DNA from: JBQKLI01 sp012798975
GTDB lineage: Bacteria; Bacillota; Clostridia; Tissierellales; Peptoniphilaceae
DNA: 64,000 nt
Direction: 5' to 3'
Assembly: GCF_052116305.1 (NCBI RefSeq)
Contig: NZ_JBQKLI010000003.1
Coordinates: 88,324 to 152,323, forward strand
The notes under the pieces were generated by a model, which was not told where the DNA came from, made no database searches, and worked only from the letters and a program-made list of their open reading frames with translations. Below are positions 18,113-27,134 of this stretch, piece by piece (positions within the stretch are counted from its first letter, which is position 1; every line of letters begins with the position of its first letter). A program made the position numbers and the translations under genes.

Positions 18113-18757
18113 ATGGATAAATTTTTAAAATTTATTAAAAGCAGATGGTTTGCCTTAGCCTTGCTGCTTCTTGTTTTTGCAGTGCTTTTGGAAGAGGTTT
18201 TCGAACGGGAAACACTTGTGACGGATCGTTTAGCCTATGGTTTTTTTGTGCAGAACTTAAGAGCGCCTTATTTGACTGGGATTTTAAAGATAATAACCGA
18301 ACTTGGAGGGACGATTTTCCTTACTCTTATGGGCATCCTTTCTATTTTTCTTGTTAAAAACAAAATCATAAAATGGCTCATCCCTCTAAACCTTGTGTTG
18401 TCGGCTATCATAAACACTTCTTTAAAATACTTAATCCAACGCCCCAGACCGGAAGGATATCGTTTAATCGAGCAGGGAGGTTTCAGTTTCCCCAGCGGCC
18501 ATTCCATGTCTTCTATGGCATTTTACGGATTTCTCATTTATTTAGTTCATAAAAAAGTAAAGAATGAGAAGAAAAGTAAAATATATACAGCTGTATTTTC
18601 TATATTGATTATTCTAATCGGACTCAGCCGAATATACCTGGGCGTCCACTACGCCAGCGATGTGTTAGCCGGATTTTCTGTAGGACTGTCCTATTTAATC
18701 GTTTTCTGTACCTTTGTGAAAGAAAAGTATGGGGAAGCGTTAAAGGAAGAGTTTTAA
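18113..18757 (+). CDS. PAP2-family membrane phosphatase
   Basis: The 214-residue protein has several membrane helices and the three PAP2 signatures: KYLIQRPRPEG, PSGHSMSSM and SRIYLGVHYASDVLAG. Family members dephosphorylate undecaprenyl-pyrophosphate or phosphatidic acid/phosphatidylglycerophosphate on the outer face of the membrane; the exact substrate is open. A TGGTAGAAT extended -10 lies about 30 bases upstream and AAAAGGAG precedes the ATG. Confidence 0.9.
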   Translation: MDKFLKFIKSRWFALALLLLVFAVLLEEVFERETLVTDRLAYGFFVQNLRAPYLTGILKIITELGGTIFLTLMGILSIFLVKNKIIKWLIPLNLVLSAIINTSLKYLIQRPRPEGYRLIEQGGFSFPSGHSMSSMAFYGFLIYLVHKKVKNEKKSKIYTAVFSILIILIGLSRIYLGVHYASDVLAGFSVGLSYLIVFCTFVKEKYGEALKEEF

Positions 18758-18761
18758 AAGA

Positions 18762-18838
18762 AAGAGTGATAGAGTGGAGTTATGGTAGAAAGGTGGAGCG
18801 TGTTTCTTTTGGATGGAAAAAGCAGGTTGTTATAGGTA
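18762..18838 (+). repeat. Intergenic repeat copy 5
   Basis: GTGATAGAGTGGAGTTATGG is identical to copy 4, followed by GTAGAAA, GTGTTTCTTTT and AGCAGGTTGTTAT. It starts within 5 bases of the PAP2 stop codon. Confidence 0.65.
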
Positions 18839-18872
18839 GATACTGTGTCCTCGTTTATATTTTTATATCAAA

Positions 18873-18906
18873 AAAGCCTTGTTTTCGATTTCGGAAACAA
18901 GGCTTT
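18873..18906. terminator. Bidirectional hairpin terminator
   Basis: AAAAGCCTTGTTT pairs with AAACAAGGCTTTT, with A-rich left and T-rich right flanks, between converging PAP2 and azlD genes. It resembles the 5814 hairpin, and both are followed by a related GCGAAAAA stretch. Confidence 0.8.
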
Positions 18907-18970
18907 TCATTTCTTTTATTCAAGAAAACTTTTAAGCCAACGGCGAAAAAGTTCTTTTCTCTTTTTTATT

Positions 18971-19276
18971 TTAGACTATAAACAATTCAATAGCATAAAC
19001 GGCGATACACGCTGCAATCGCTACGGTTAGAAGGCTTTTTTCTTTATAAGCTAAGACAATAGCGATAATAAATCCTCCCAGTGCAGAATAAAAGCTTTCT
19101 GTGGAAGAAAGGATCGACGGGAAGATGAGTATCGATAAGGTGACAAAGGGTACATAGTATAAGAACGATTGTATAAAGCTGTTTTTTACTCTGCCTCGTA
19201 TTAAAGTTAAGGGCAGGAGCCTCATAAGATAAGTTGTAATAGCCATAGTAAATATATAAATATAGGGATTATTCAT
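18971..19276 (-). CDS. azlD: AzlD-family branched-chain amino acid exporter subunit
   Basis: The small (101 residues) four-helix membrane protein has the AzlD features TTYLMRLLPLTL near the N-terminus and FYSALGGFIIAIVLAY in the middle. AzlD is the small partner of AzlC in branched-chain amino acid export. Its ATG at 19274-19276 overlaps the azlC 3' end by 8 bases and is preceded by GGAGGAAAACT. Confidence 0.85.
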   Translation of the reverse strand: MNNPYIYIFTMAITTYLMRLLPLTLIRGRVKNSFIQSFLYYVPFVTLSILIFPSILSSTESFYSALGGFIIAIVLAYKEKSLLTVAIAACIAVYAIELFIV

Positions 19277-19973
19277 AGTTTTCCTCCTTGATAGGGAAGA
19301 GCAGTGCTGCAATCCCTGTTATCACCAAGGTTAGAAAGATTAATCGTATACCTGAAGATATCTCCTTTACAACGGGAAGGACTGAGAAAAGGAAAGAACA
19401 AATCATAGAGATTGCTATAATGCCTTTTAGAAGATTCTGCTTTTTAGACGGCGGTACAATAACAGCGATAAGCATACCGTATAAAGCTATACTTAAAGCA
19501 CTGACAGCCCGAACAGGAAGGAGACTGCCTGAAACGACGCCCAGTACCGTACCTAGAACCCAGCCGGGAATAGCGGCTGTCATCAGCCCGTAGGTATAGA
19601 CGGGATTCAGCTCGCCGGGATAAGCTATCGATAAGGCGAAAACTTCGTCTGTTACTCCAGCAGCCATTAAAGCTCGTTTTTGAAAAGGTGTCCATACAGG
19701 AATTTTTTGAGACAGCGCACTTGACATAAGCATATATCTAGAATTAATAATAAATTGTGTTATGATGACTTCCCATAAGGCAGCCTGGGTTGCTATGGAA
19801 GTGAGGCCTGCAAATTGACCGGCAGATGTTACATTTGTCCAAGAAAGAATTCCCGACTGAAAGACCGTAAGCCCCTGCAGTCTTGCTTGAATTCCAAATG
19901 TAAAGGATACAGCGACATAACCCATAAATATAGGCAGCCCGTCTTTTATTCCCCTTCTATAGATCGATTTCAA
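19269..19973 (-). CDS. azlC: AzlC-family branched-chain amino acid permease
   Basis: The protein (about 234 residues) has the AzlC hallmarks GYVAVSFTFGIQA, SAGQFAGL and the NSRYMLMSSAL loop. A TTG start at 19971-19973 is preferred because AAGGAGGGG sits 7 bases before it; a longer reading from ATG 20012 has no ribosome site. Expected to export Leu/Ile/Val or analogues with AzlD. Confidence 0.88.
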   Translation of the reverse strand: MKSIYRRGIKDGLPIFMGYVAVSFTFGIQARLQGLTVFQSGILSWTNVTSAGQFAGLTSIATQAALWEVIITQFIINSRYMLMSSALSQKIPVWTPFQKRALMAAGVTDEVFALSIAYPGELNPVYTYGLMTAAIPGWVLGTVLGVVSGSLLPVRAVSALSIALYGMLIAVIVPPSKKQNLLKGIIAISMICSFLFSVLPVVKEISSGIRLIFLTLVITGIAALLFPIKEENYE

Positions 19974-20076
19974 TGGATTCCCCTCCTTATATTCTATGAA
20001 AGAGTATAACATATTTTTGTAATTTCGCTATAGAAGCTATAAGGAATAAATAGATACTTGAAGACAAAAGAGAGGT

Positions 20077-20219
20077 GTAAAGAAGGGGACTTTAGTTGTA
20101 TATTATTCCTATTCAAAACAACACTGGCTGCAGCAAATATTATTGCAGAAATTATGAACGGGGATATCAGAGAGCTGATTCCGAAAAAGCATTGGATTCA
20201 AAAGAAGAATCTGCTTTAA
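20077..20219 (+). pseudogene. Flavodoxin gene remnant, frameshifted
   Basis: Frame 1 reads KKGTLVVYYSYS, a flavodoxin first strand and FMN loop start. After a frameshift, another frame reads AAANIIAEIMNGDIRELIP, the matching first helix and second strand, then stops at 20219. The start codon is lost. Together they are about 45 residues of a 140-residue family. The 19974-20279 gap holds nothing else apart from the thyA promoter. Confidence 0.65.
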
Positions 20220-20247
20220 AGTCCATTAATACTAATTTACTAAATTA

Positions 20248-20256
20248 TGCTATAAT
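20248..20256 (+). promoter_or_regulatory. Extended -10 promoter for thyA
   Basis: TGCTATAAT, a perfect extended -10, lies 23 bases before the ATG. Confidence 0.55.
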
Positions 20257-20279
20257 TAATCCATTAGGAGGTTTTTGAA

Positions 20280-21149
20280 ATGAGTCGTGTAGATGAATTA
20301 TATATAGAATCAGCAAAGAACATTCTTGAGAATGGATATAAAGAAAATGAAGCAGAAAATAGCCTTGTACGTGCGAAATGGGATGGGAAGGAAGCGGCCT
20401 ATGCGATCTATCTTCCCCAGCAGATCACTACTTATAAAGCGGGAGAAGTCCCTATTATCAATCTTCGTAAAATTCCTTGGAAATCAGGTATAAAAGAAAT
20501 CCTTTGGATCTATCAGGATGCATCAAACGATGTAAATCTCTTAAAGGAGAAATATAATGTACACTACTGGGATGAATGGCAGAATAAAGAGGGAAACCTT
20601 GGGAAATCTTACGGCTATCAGATAGCAAAATCTATAAAAAGTCCGGAAACAGGGAAGATGACAACACAGATTAAAAGGGTTATCGACGAACTTCGAAACA
20701 ATCCTTTAAACAGAAGAATCTTTATGTCGATGATGGATATGGAAGATTTAGCAGATATGACCTTGATCCCATGCGCCTTTATGACCATGTGGACCGTGGC
20801 TGGAAAAAAACTGAATCTTACCTTAATCCAAAGAAGCGGCGACTTTCTAGCGGCTGCAGGTCCTGGATCTGTAAACGCCTTCCAATACTATGCTCTTCTT
20901 CGAATGGTAGCTCAGGTAACAGGATACGAAGCAGGAGAATTTATGCATTTTGTTCAAAATCTTCATATCTACGATCGGCACATTGAAACAGTAAAATCTA
21001 TTAGCCAGATCGAATTAAAAGAAGAATCTCAACCGAAACTCCTTTTAAATCCTGGCATAAAGGAATTTGAAGATTTTACTATTGAAGATTTTACATTAGA
21101 AGATTATAATCCAGACGACAAAAAGTATAATATCGATATAGCAGTATAA
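20280..21149 (+). CDS. thyA: Thymidylate synthase, ThyA type
   Basis: The 289-residue protein matches the longer Bacillus ThyA-type enzymes: PWKSGIKEILWIYQ, HYWDEWQ, the catalytic Cys in IPCAFMT, QRSGDF, RMVAQVTGYEAGEF and NLHIYDRHIE. It methylates dUMP using methylene-THF. The region usually written GNPFNVFQY is GPGSVNAFQY here, a divergence in the nucleotide-binding loop, although Asp and Asn ligands remain. No dihydrofolate reductase gene follows. TAGGAGG precedes the ATG. Confidence 0.88.
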   Translation: MSRVDELYIESAKNILENGYKENEAENSLVRAKWDGKEAAYAIYLPQQITTYKAGEVPIINLRKIPWKSGIKEILWIYQDASNDVNLLKEKYNVHYWDEWQNKEGNLGKSYGYQIAKSIKSPETGKMTTQIKRVIDELRNNPLNRRIFMSMMDMEDLADMTLIPCAFMTMWTVAGKKLNLTLIQRSGDFLAAAGPGSVNAFQYYALLRMVAQVTGYEAGEFMHFVQNLHIYDRHIETVKSISQIELKEESQPKLLLNPGIKEFEDFTIEDFTLEDYNPDDKKYNIDIAV

Positions 21150-21158
21150 GGAGATTTT

Positions 21159-21935
21159 ATGGAAAGTACAAGAAAAGGCGGTCTTTCAGGAGCGGGACTG
21201 AAATGGATTGCTATTATAACCATGCTTATAGACCATATCGGTGCAGTGGTGTTAATGCCGTTAATATCTATCTCGAATATGCAGGGCGGACAAATGCCTA
21301 TGGAGCTTATGACAATCTATACAATTCTCAGGACAATAGGAAGAATCTCTTTTCCCATCTTCTGCTTTTTAATTGTAGAGGGATTCTTTCATACAAAAGA
21401 TGCTGTAAAATATAATATTCGTCTGGCTATTTTTGCATTACTATCTGAAGTGCCTTTTGACTTGTCTTTATTCGGAAAAGTATTCGAAACAAGCCATCAG
21501 AATATCTTCTTTACATTAGCCATCGGGTTATTCGCTATTATCGTTTTTCATAAACTGAGATTCAATATGACCTTGGCAGCCTTTATGATTGTCTTATTAG
21601 CAGCAATTGCAGCTGAAATGATCAACACAGATTACGGAGCTTTTGGAGTTCTTTTAATCTTTGTATTTTATTTCTTTAGAGACAAACCCTTACAGAGATT
21701 TCTTGCCTTTGTGGTATTATGTATCGTTAATGTAGTCTATACCTATATTCAGATGGGTTACGGATTTCATCCTATGATGATCGCTGCGATAATTCCAGCT
21801 CTTTTACCTGTATTATCATTGATTCCGATCCATATCTATAACGGAGAAAGAGGCAATCAGCCGAAATATTTCTTCTATCTCTTTTATCCGCTGCATTTAT
21901 TGATTCTCTATTTTATATGTATAGCAGTAGTATAA
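21159..21935 (+). CDS. TraX-family membrane protein
   Basis: The 258-residue protein of about eight membrane helices begins with the TraX-like GLKWIAIITMLIDHIGAV and ends FFYLFYPLHLLILY, both hallmarks of this acyltransferase-3-like family first named for F-pilin acetylation. Chromosomal copies in Firmicutes are not linked to conjugation and probably acylate surface components. It is 9 bases behind thyA and likely shares its transcript. Confidence 0.8.
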   Translation: MESTRKGGLSGAGLKWIAIITMLIDHIGAVVLMPLISISNMQGGQMPMELMTIYTILRTIGRISFPIFCFLIVEGFFHTKDAVKYNIRLAIFALLSEVPFDLSLFGKVFETSHQNIFFTLAIGLFAIIVFHKLRFNMTLAAFMIVLLAAIAAEMINTDYGAFGVLLIFVFYFFRDKPLQRFLAFVVLCIVNVVYTYIQMGYGFHPMMIAAIIPALLPVLSLIPIHIYNGERGNQPKYFFYLFYPLHLLILYFICIAVV

Positions 21936-21938
21936 TGA

Positions 21939-21967
21939 AAAGCATTCTTAGGGGTGCTTTTTTTTTA
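21939..21967 (+). terminator. Terminator after traX-like gene
   Basis: AAAAGCA pairs with TGCTTTT around a short loop, followed by eight Ts. Confidence 0.65.
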
Positions 21968-21996
21968 CTTCAATATCAATAATGAATATAAAACGG

Positions 21997-23094
21997 TTAA
22001 TCATCTAATTCCATCATGGAAAAAGCTAAATATAATTTTACAAAATCTGTGATATTTCTTGGATTATACCCAGTAATCTCATACAGGCGATTTAATCTGT
22101 ACTGCACTGTATTTTTATGAATATACAACTCTTCCCCTATTTCCTTGATTTTTCCATTGTGTTTAGAATAAGATTGGATAAGTTCAAGATATAATGCTAT
22201 GTCTTTCTCAGGTATGTTTTTGGTTATAGAATTTATATAGATTTTTATATCTGTCTTAGTAGTATTATTAAATAGAAGACCTAAATCTAGATTTTCATAA
22301 AATGCAATAGAAGTGCTGCTGCTAGAGATAGAGTTCCATTTTAAAGAGGCTTTTGATTCATCATAAGATTTTTTTAAATCTATCTCATTTCTGTAGGATG
22401 AACCAACTCCAATAGAAAATGTACCATAGACTTTAATAGTTTCATAAATTTTATGGACGAGATATGACAATTCATCTTCATTGATAGCAGAGATAATGAC
22501 AACAATTTCGTTATAAAATTGAGCTATATAATTATTGTTATCAATATTAATTAGACTCATGATTTTATTATAAACTTTATCTAGACGAGCTGAATCGATA
22601 CTATCTTTTTCCCAAATTATAGTAATAATATATTTCTCAGAAATGTCATTTTCTGGATAAAGGCTAGGTCCTGCAGATTTATTATCTAAAAGTAATCCTT
22701 CGATTGAGATTCTGACATTTTCTTTCATTTTCATTTTATTGGTCTTGTACCAATCTTCATAGATAAGAATCTCGCTCATTTTTTTTATAATTCGGCCGTA
22801 TTTATCTATAACATCAGGTTCTCCTGTAATTCCTATTACACCAATAATTTCATTCTCAAAGTACAGCAACATATTAATTCCCTTTTTAGAACCTTTATAT
22901 AGATCATCGGAATAAATAAAGAGATCCTCCTTATTATGGATGCAGATTTTTGCCCCATAGTGTTCTTGTCCAATACGATGTTCATCTGTTGAGGCTAATA
23001 TTACTCCGTTATTATCTATGAAATTGATATCATAATTGATTATCTCTTTCATGCTGTCAACAATTGATTGTGCAGCATATTTATTGATTTTCAT
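21997..23094 (-). CDS. cdaR: CdaR-type sugar diacid regulator
   Basis: The 365-residue protein has an N-terminal sugar-diacid recognition domain (residues about 3-130; DINFIDNNGVILAST, GVIGITGEPDVI), a central GGDEF-like remnant and a C-terminal PucR-type helix-turn-helix (EIGEELYIHKNTVQYRLNRL). CdaR activates glucarate/galactarate/glycerate genes in response to the diacid or glycerate. Divergent position to the hexarate operon fits exactly. The 165-base intergenic region holds an inverted repeat likely to be its operator. Confidence 0.85.
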   Translation of the reverse strand: MKINKYAAQSIVDSMKEIINYDINFIDNNGVILASTDEHRIGQEHYGAKICIHNKEDLFIYSDDLYKGSKKGINMLLYFENEIIGVIGITGEPDVIDKYGRIIKKMSEILIYEDWYKTNKMKMKENVRISIEGLLLDNKSAGPSLYPENDISEKYIITIIWEKDSIDSARLDKVYNKIMSLINIDNNNYIAQFYNEIVVIISAINEDELSYLVHKIYETIKVYGTFSIGVGSSYRNEIDLKKSYDESKASLKWNSISSSSTSIAFYENLDLGLLFNNTTKTDIKIYINSITKNIPEKDIALYLELIQSYSKHNGKIKEIGEELYIHKNTVQYRLNRLYEITGYNPRNITDFVKLYLAFSMMELDD

Positions 23095-23164
23095 ATAATT
23101 TAATGTCTCCTATAACAAAATTAATTAGTTTATCGTTTTAAAATATGTTTTTTGTACTATAGTT

Positions 23165-23182
23165 TTAGAAGCGTTGTTCTAA
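23165..23182. promoter_or_regulatory. Inverted repeat, candidate CdaR operator
   Basis: A perfect inverted repeat TTAGAA-N6-TTCTAA lies between the divergent cdaR and the hexarate transporter gene, about 80 bases from each start. Confidence 0.45.
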
Positions 23183-23261
23183 TAAAATGTTATCACAAAG
23201 TAAATTCTATGTATATTGTAGAAAAGGAAAACATTATCAAAAAAATATTTGGAGGGATAAT

Positions 23262-24656
23262 ATGGATGCAACAATTGCAAGTGTAAGTAGTACACAAATG
23301 TTATTAGGATTGGCAATAGGGATCATTGTACTTATTGTTTTATCGATGAAAACAAAAGTTCATACATTTATAGCATTAATAATTGCAAGTATGATCACAG
23401 GAATAATCGGCGGAATGTCTGTAGATGGTGTTATGACAGCTATTACAGATGGGTTTGGAAACACATTGAGAAGTACGGGTATTATCATTGGGCTAGGCGT
23501 TATGATGGGCGTTATCTTGGAAAAATCGGGTGCCGCAGAAAGAATGGCTTTTAGTATGATTAAGATGGTCGGAAAAGGAAAAGAAGAGTGGGCTTTAGGA
23601 TTAACCGGATACATAGTTTCTATACCTGTCTTCTCTGACTCAGGACTTGTTATTTTAACTCCATTGGCAAAATCATTATCTAGATTAACAGGGAAATCGG
23701 TCATCGGATTAGGGTTAGCTCTAGCAACAGGACTACAACTGACTCACGTCTTTGTACCGCCTACACCAGGACCATTAACAGTAGCTGGGATATTAAATAT
23801 TGATATTGGTCAGATGATTATTGCTGGTATTTTGACAACTATACCCACATTTATTGTTTCTATGATTTATTGCAAATGGCTTGGGAAAAAATTATATTTA
23901 ATTCCAAATGAAACAGGAACAGAGTTTTATAAAACAGATTATAAAGAAGAATACGTTAAATCGATTGAAAATATCGAAGTATTATTTAAGAATAAAAATC
24001 TTCCTTCTACAGCGTTATCCTTTGCACCTGTAGTAGTCCCGCTAATTCTGATTTTTATTAATTCTATCGTAGGATTTTTAGGATTAGAAGGCGGAGCTAT
24101 ACCCTTTGCAAACTTTTTTGGTCATCCAATCGTAGCATTGATTATTGGTACATTAATATCGGCTTATGGATTAGGAAAAAACATGAGTAGACAAGAAGTG
24201 CTTGATTTTATGGAAGAAGGAATTAAAGCAACCGGTATGATTATGCTTATTACTGGAGCCGGTGGAGCTTTGGGAAATGTAGTAAGAGAAGCGGGCATTG
24301 GAGATGCATTAGGACAAGCAATTCTTAATACTCCAATTCCACCTATTATTATTCCATTTATTATAGCAGCCTTAATGAGAATTGCATTAGGTTCTGCAAC
24401 AGTCGCTTTAACAACTGCAGCAACATTAACAGCACCATTAGTACTACAGTTAGGAATGTCACCTATCTTAGCTGCAATGTCTACTTGTGCAGGTGGAGTT
24501 GCATTTAGTTACTTTAATGATAGCGGTTATTGGGTATTCAATGGATTGTATGGATTGAAAGATATTAAAGATCAGTTCTGGGCAAAGACTATGATTTCTT
24601 TTATTGGGTCCGGAGTGAGTTTGCTCGCCGTCGTCTTAGCAAGTATATTCCTTTAA
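23262..24656 (+). CDS. GntP-family gluconate/hexarate:H+ symporter
   Basis: The protein (about 464 residues) has 11-13 membrane segments and GntP-type motifs (GFGNTLRSTGIIIGLGVMMG; SIPVFSDSGLVILTPL; THVFVPPTPGPL; AGGVAFSYFNDSGYWVFNGL). As first gene of the hexarate operon it probably imports glucarate/galactarate or glycerate. The ATG at 23262 follows GGAGGG; the longer reading from 23187 lacks a ribosome site. Confidence 0.85.
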   Translation: MDATIASVSSTQMLLGLAIGIIVLIVLSMKTKVHTFIALIIASMITGIIGGMSVDGVMTAITDGFGNTLRSTGIIIGLGVMMGVILEKSGAAERMAFSMIKMVGKGKEEWALGLTGYIVSIPVFSDSGLVILTPLAKSLSRLTGKSVIGLGLALATGLQLTHVFVPPTPGPLTVAGILNIDIGQMIIAGILTTIPTFIVSMIYCKWLGKKLYLIPNETGTEFYKTDYKEEYVKSIENIEVLFKNKNLPSTALSFAPVVVPLILIFINSIVGFLGLEGGAIPFANFFGHPIVALIIGTLISAYGLGKNMSRQEVLDFMEEGIKATGMIMLITGAGGALGNVVREAGIGDALGQAILNTPIPPIIIPFIIAALMRIALGSATVALTTAATLTAPLVLQLGMSPILAAMSTCAGGVAFSYFNDSGYWVFNGLYGLKDIKDQFWAKTMISFIGSGVSLLAVVLASIFL

Positions 24657-24672
24657 ATAAGGAGGGTAGTTT

Positions 24673-26193
24673 ATGTCAGGAATCATTAAGGTTAACCATT
24701 TAGATAATGTAGCTACAGCCAGCAAGGAAGAAGGTCTAAAGGAAGGGGATCACCTTGAGGAGATTAGAATAACTGTCCAAGAAGATATCCCATTTGGTCA
24801 AAAAATTCTGCTTGAAGATGTAAAAAAAGGCAGTCCAATTATAAGATATGGAGAAATTATAGGATATGCAGCTGAAACTAAAGAGAAAGGGCAATATGTA
24901 GATGAGCATTCTATATATATAGATAAGATCGATCATCTCAATGAAAACAATATTCCTGAATTTGAGGACCAATATCGATTTAAAGATGTTGAAAAAATAG
25001 AAGAGAGATATTTTTACGGTTATAGAAATCCAGATGGTTCTGTCGGTACTAGAAATCTTTTAGCGATCAATACGACTGTACAATGTTCGGAAGGGTTTGT
25101 GAATATCGCAGTTGAAAAAGTAGAGAAAGACCTTTTGCCTAAATATAAAAATGTTGACGGTGTAGCTGCTATAAATCATTTATATGGCTGTGGAGTGGCT
25201 ATTAATGCAAAGAATTCAGAAATACCACAACGGACTATCAGTAATATTGCGCTTAATCCAAATTTTGGCGGTCGAGGTATCGCAGTATGTCTTGGGTGTG
25301 AAAAGTTCAAGTCAGAAGATGCATTCAATGGCATAGAGGCTGAATCTATCCTCGTTATGCAGGATTATCATGGTATGGAAGAAATGTTAGATGCCTTTTT
25401 GGAAAAGTCGGAAGCGGTATTACAGAAATTGAATAAGAGGAAAAGAGAAAAAATTCCTGTGAGTGAACTTCGGATAGGTTTGCAATGTGGAGGCAGTGAT
25501 GCATTTTCCGGTATGACGGCAAATCCTGCAATTGGATATGCAGCTGATTTATTCATCCAGCAAGGAGCATCTGTTATATTTTCAGAAGTAACTGAAGTTC
25601 GTGATGGGGTACATCTTTTACTAAAAAGGATACGTGATAAATCAGTTCGTGAAAAAATGATACAGGAAATGAGATGGTATGATAATTATTTAGAACAAGC
25701 TGAAGTAGATCGAGCGGCAAATCCTTCTCCAGGGAACAAAGCGGGAGGTCTTGCCACAATTATTGACAAGGCAATGGGTTCGATTGCTAAATCAGGTACA
25801 TCAGAAATTGTGGATGTTCTTTCGCCAGGAGAGCGAATTCGGAAGAAAGGTTTAACCTTTGCAGCTACGCCTGCATCAGATTTTGTCTGCGGGACACAAC
25901 AGCTGGCATCAGGTATAAACATAATGGTATTCTCCACAGGAAGAGGGACAACATATAATTTAAAAGAAGTGCCGGTTATAAAAGTTGCATCCAATAATGT
26001 GCTTTATAAAAAATGGAAAGATCTTATAGATATCAATGCAGGAGAAATAGCAGATCACAGTAAAACTATAGAAGAAGTAGGAAATGAACTCTTTGAATAT
26101 ATTATAAAAGTTGCTAGCGGCGAAGATACTCGTGCTGATCATTATAGATTATATAATCAGCTAGCGGTGTTTAACCCTGCACCAATCACATAA
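24673..26193 (+). CDS. garD: Galactarate (altronate-type) dehydratase, UxaA/GarD family
   Basis: The 506-residue protein has an N-terminal SAF domain (residues about 1-100), then the UxaA core: FYGYRNPDGSVGTRN, HLYGCG, CLGCEKF, GLQCGGSDAFSG and CGTQQLASG. Several Cys probably bind iron. Family members dehydrate galactarate or altronate. Neighbouring glucarate dehydratase, GarR and glycerate kinase favour galactarate, giving 5-keto-4-deoxyglucarate. GGAGGG precedes the ATG 16 bases behind the symporter gene. Confidence 0.8.
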   Translation: MSGIIKVNHLDNVATASKEEGLKEGDHLEEIRITVQEDIPFGQKILLEDVKKGSPIIRYGEIIGYAAETKEKGQYVDEHSIYIDKIDHLNENNIPEFEDQYRFKDVEKIEERYFYGYRNPDGSVGTRNLLAINTTVQCSEGFVNIAVEKVEKDLLPKYKNVDGVAAINHLYGCGVAINAKNSEIPQRTISNIALNPNFGGRGIAVCLGCEKFKSEDAFNGIEAESILVMQDYHGMEEMLDAFLEKSEAVLQKLNKRKREKIPVSELRIGLQCGGSDAFSGMTANPAIGYAADLFIQQGASVIFSEVTEVRDGVHLLLKRIRDKSVREKMIQEMRWYDNYLEQAEVDRAANPSPGNKAGGLATIIDKAMGSIAKSGTSEIVDVLSPGERIRKKGLTFAATPASDFVCGTQQLASGINIMVFSTGRGTTYNLKEVPVIKVASNNVLYKKWKDLIDINAGEIADHSKTIEEVGNELFEYIIKVASGEDTRADHYRLYNQLAVFNPAPIT

Positions 26194-26240
26194 CAATAAT
26201 AGAAAAATTAATAAAATGAACTTATAATTTGGAGGAAAAT

Positions 26241-27134
26241 ATGAAAGTAGGATTTGTAGGATTAGGAATAATGGGAAAACCAATGGCAAAGAATATCTTA
26301 AAAGCCGGATATGAATTAGTTGTTTATACTTTAGAAAAAGAAGTTATTGAAGAGATGATAGGAGAAGGAGCTATTGGTGTAGAAAATAGCAGAGAAGTTG
26401 CAGAACAATCTGATGTAGTCATTACTATGCTTCCTAACTCTCCTCAAGTTGAAACAGTATTATTCAGCCCTGGAGGGCTAGCAGAAGGGTTAACTGAAGG
26501 AAAAGCAGTTATTGATATGAGTTCTATTAACCCTGTAGCAAGCAAAGAATTTGCAGCTAAATTAAGTGTACAAGGAGTAGAGTTTTTAGACGCTCCAGTA
26601 TCTGGAGGAGAACCGAAAGCTATAGATGGTACAATTTCCGTTATGGTTGGAGGAAAGCAAGAAGTCTTCGATAAATATTATGATCTTATGATGACTATGG
26701 CAGGATCTGTAGTAAGAGTAGGGGAAGTTGGAGCAGGAAACACTACAAAACTGGCAAATCAAGTTATCGTTGCCCTAAATATTGCCGCAGTTAGTGAAGC
26801 TATGATATTAGCGAAGAAAGCCGATGTGGACCCAGAACTTGTATATGAAGCAATTCGAGGAGGACTTGCCGGCTCAACTGTTATGGATGCCAAAGTTCCT
26901 ATGATGATTGAAGGGAACTATGAGCCCGGTTTTAGAATAGGTCTTCATATTAAAGACCTTCAAAATGCACTAGATACTTCCCATGAAATTAATGCAGCAC
27001 TACCGTTAACTGCAAGCGTTATGGAAATTATGCAAGCATTAAAAGCAGATGGATTAGATGTAAAAGATCATTCTGCAATCGTAAAATACTATGAAAAAAT
27101 CAACAATACAACAGTAATAAAAGGAGATAAATAA
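26241..27134 (+). CDS. garR: 2-hydroxy-3-oxopropionate (tartronate semialdehyde) reductase
   Basis: This is a beta-hydroxyacid dehydrogenase of 297 residues: GFVGLGIMGKPMAKN Rossmann start, FLDAPVSGGEPKA substrate loop, GAGNTTKLANQ with the catalytic Lys, and KDLQNALDTS. It reduces tartronate semialdehyde to D-glycerate. GGAGG lies 5 bases before ATG 26241. It overlaps gudD by one base. Confidence 0.88.
   Translation: MKVGFVGLGIMGKPMAKNILKAGYELVVYTLEKEVIEEMIGEGAIGVENSREVAEQSDVVITMLPNSPQVETVLFSPGGLAEGLTEGKAVIDMSSINPVASKEFAAKLSVQGVEFLDAPVSGGEPKAIDGTISVMVGGKQEVFDKYYDLMMTMAGSVVRVGEVGAGNTTKLANQVIVALNIAAVSEAMILAKKADVDPELVYEAIRGGLAGSTVMDAKVPMMIEGNYEPGFRIGLHIKDLQNALDTSHEINAALPLTASVMEIMQALKADGLDVKDHSAIVKYYEKINNTTVIKGDK

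Noticed and set aside
19269..20012. ATG at 20012 as the azlC start
   Set aside because: It has no ribosome site, while TTG at 19973 has AAGGAGGGG at good spacing.
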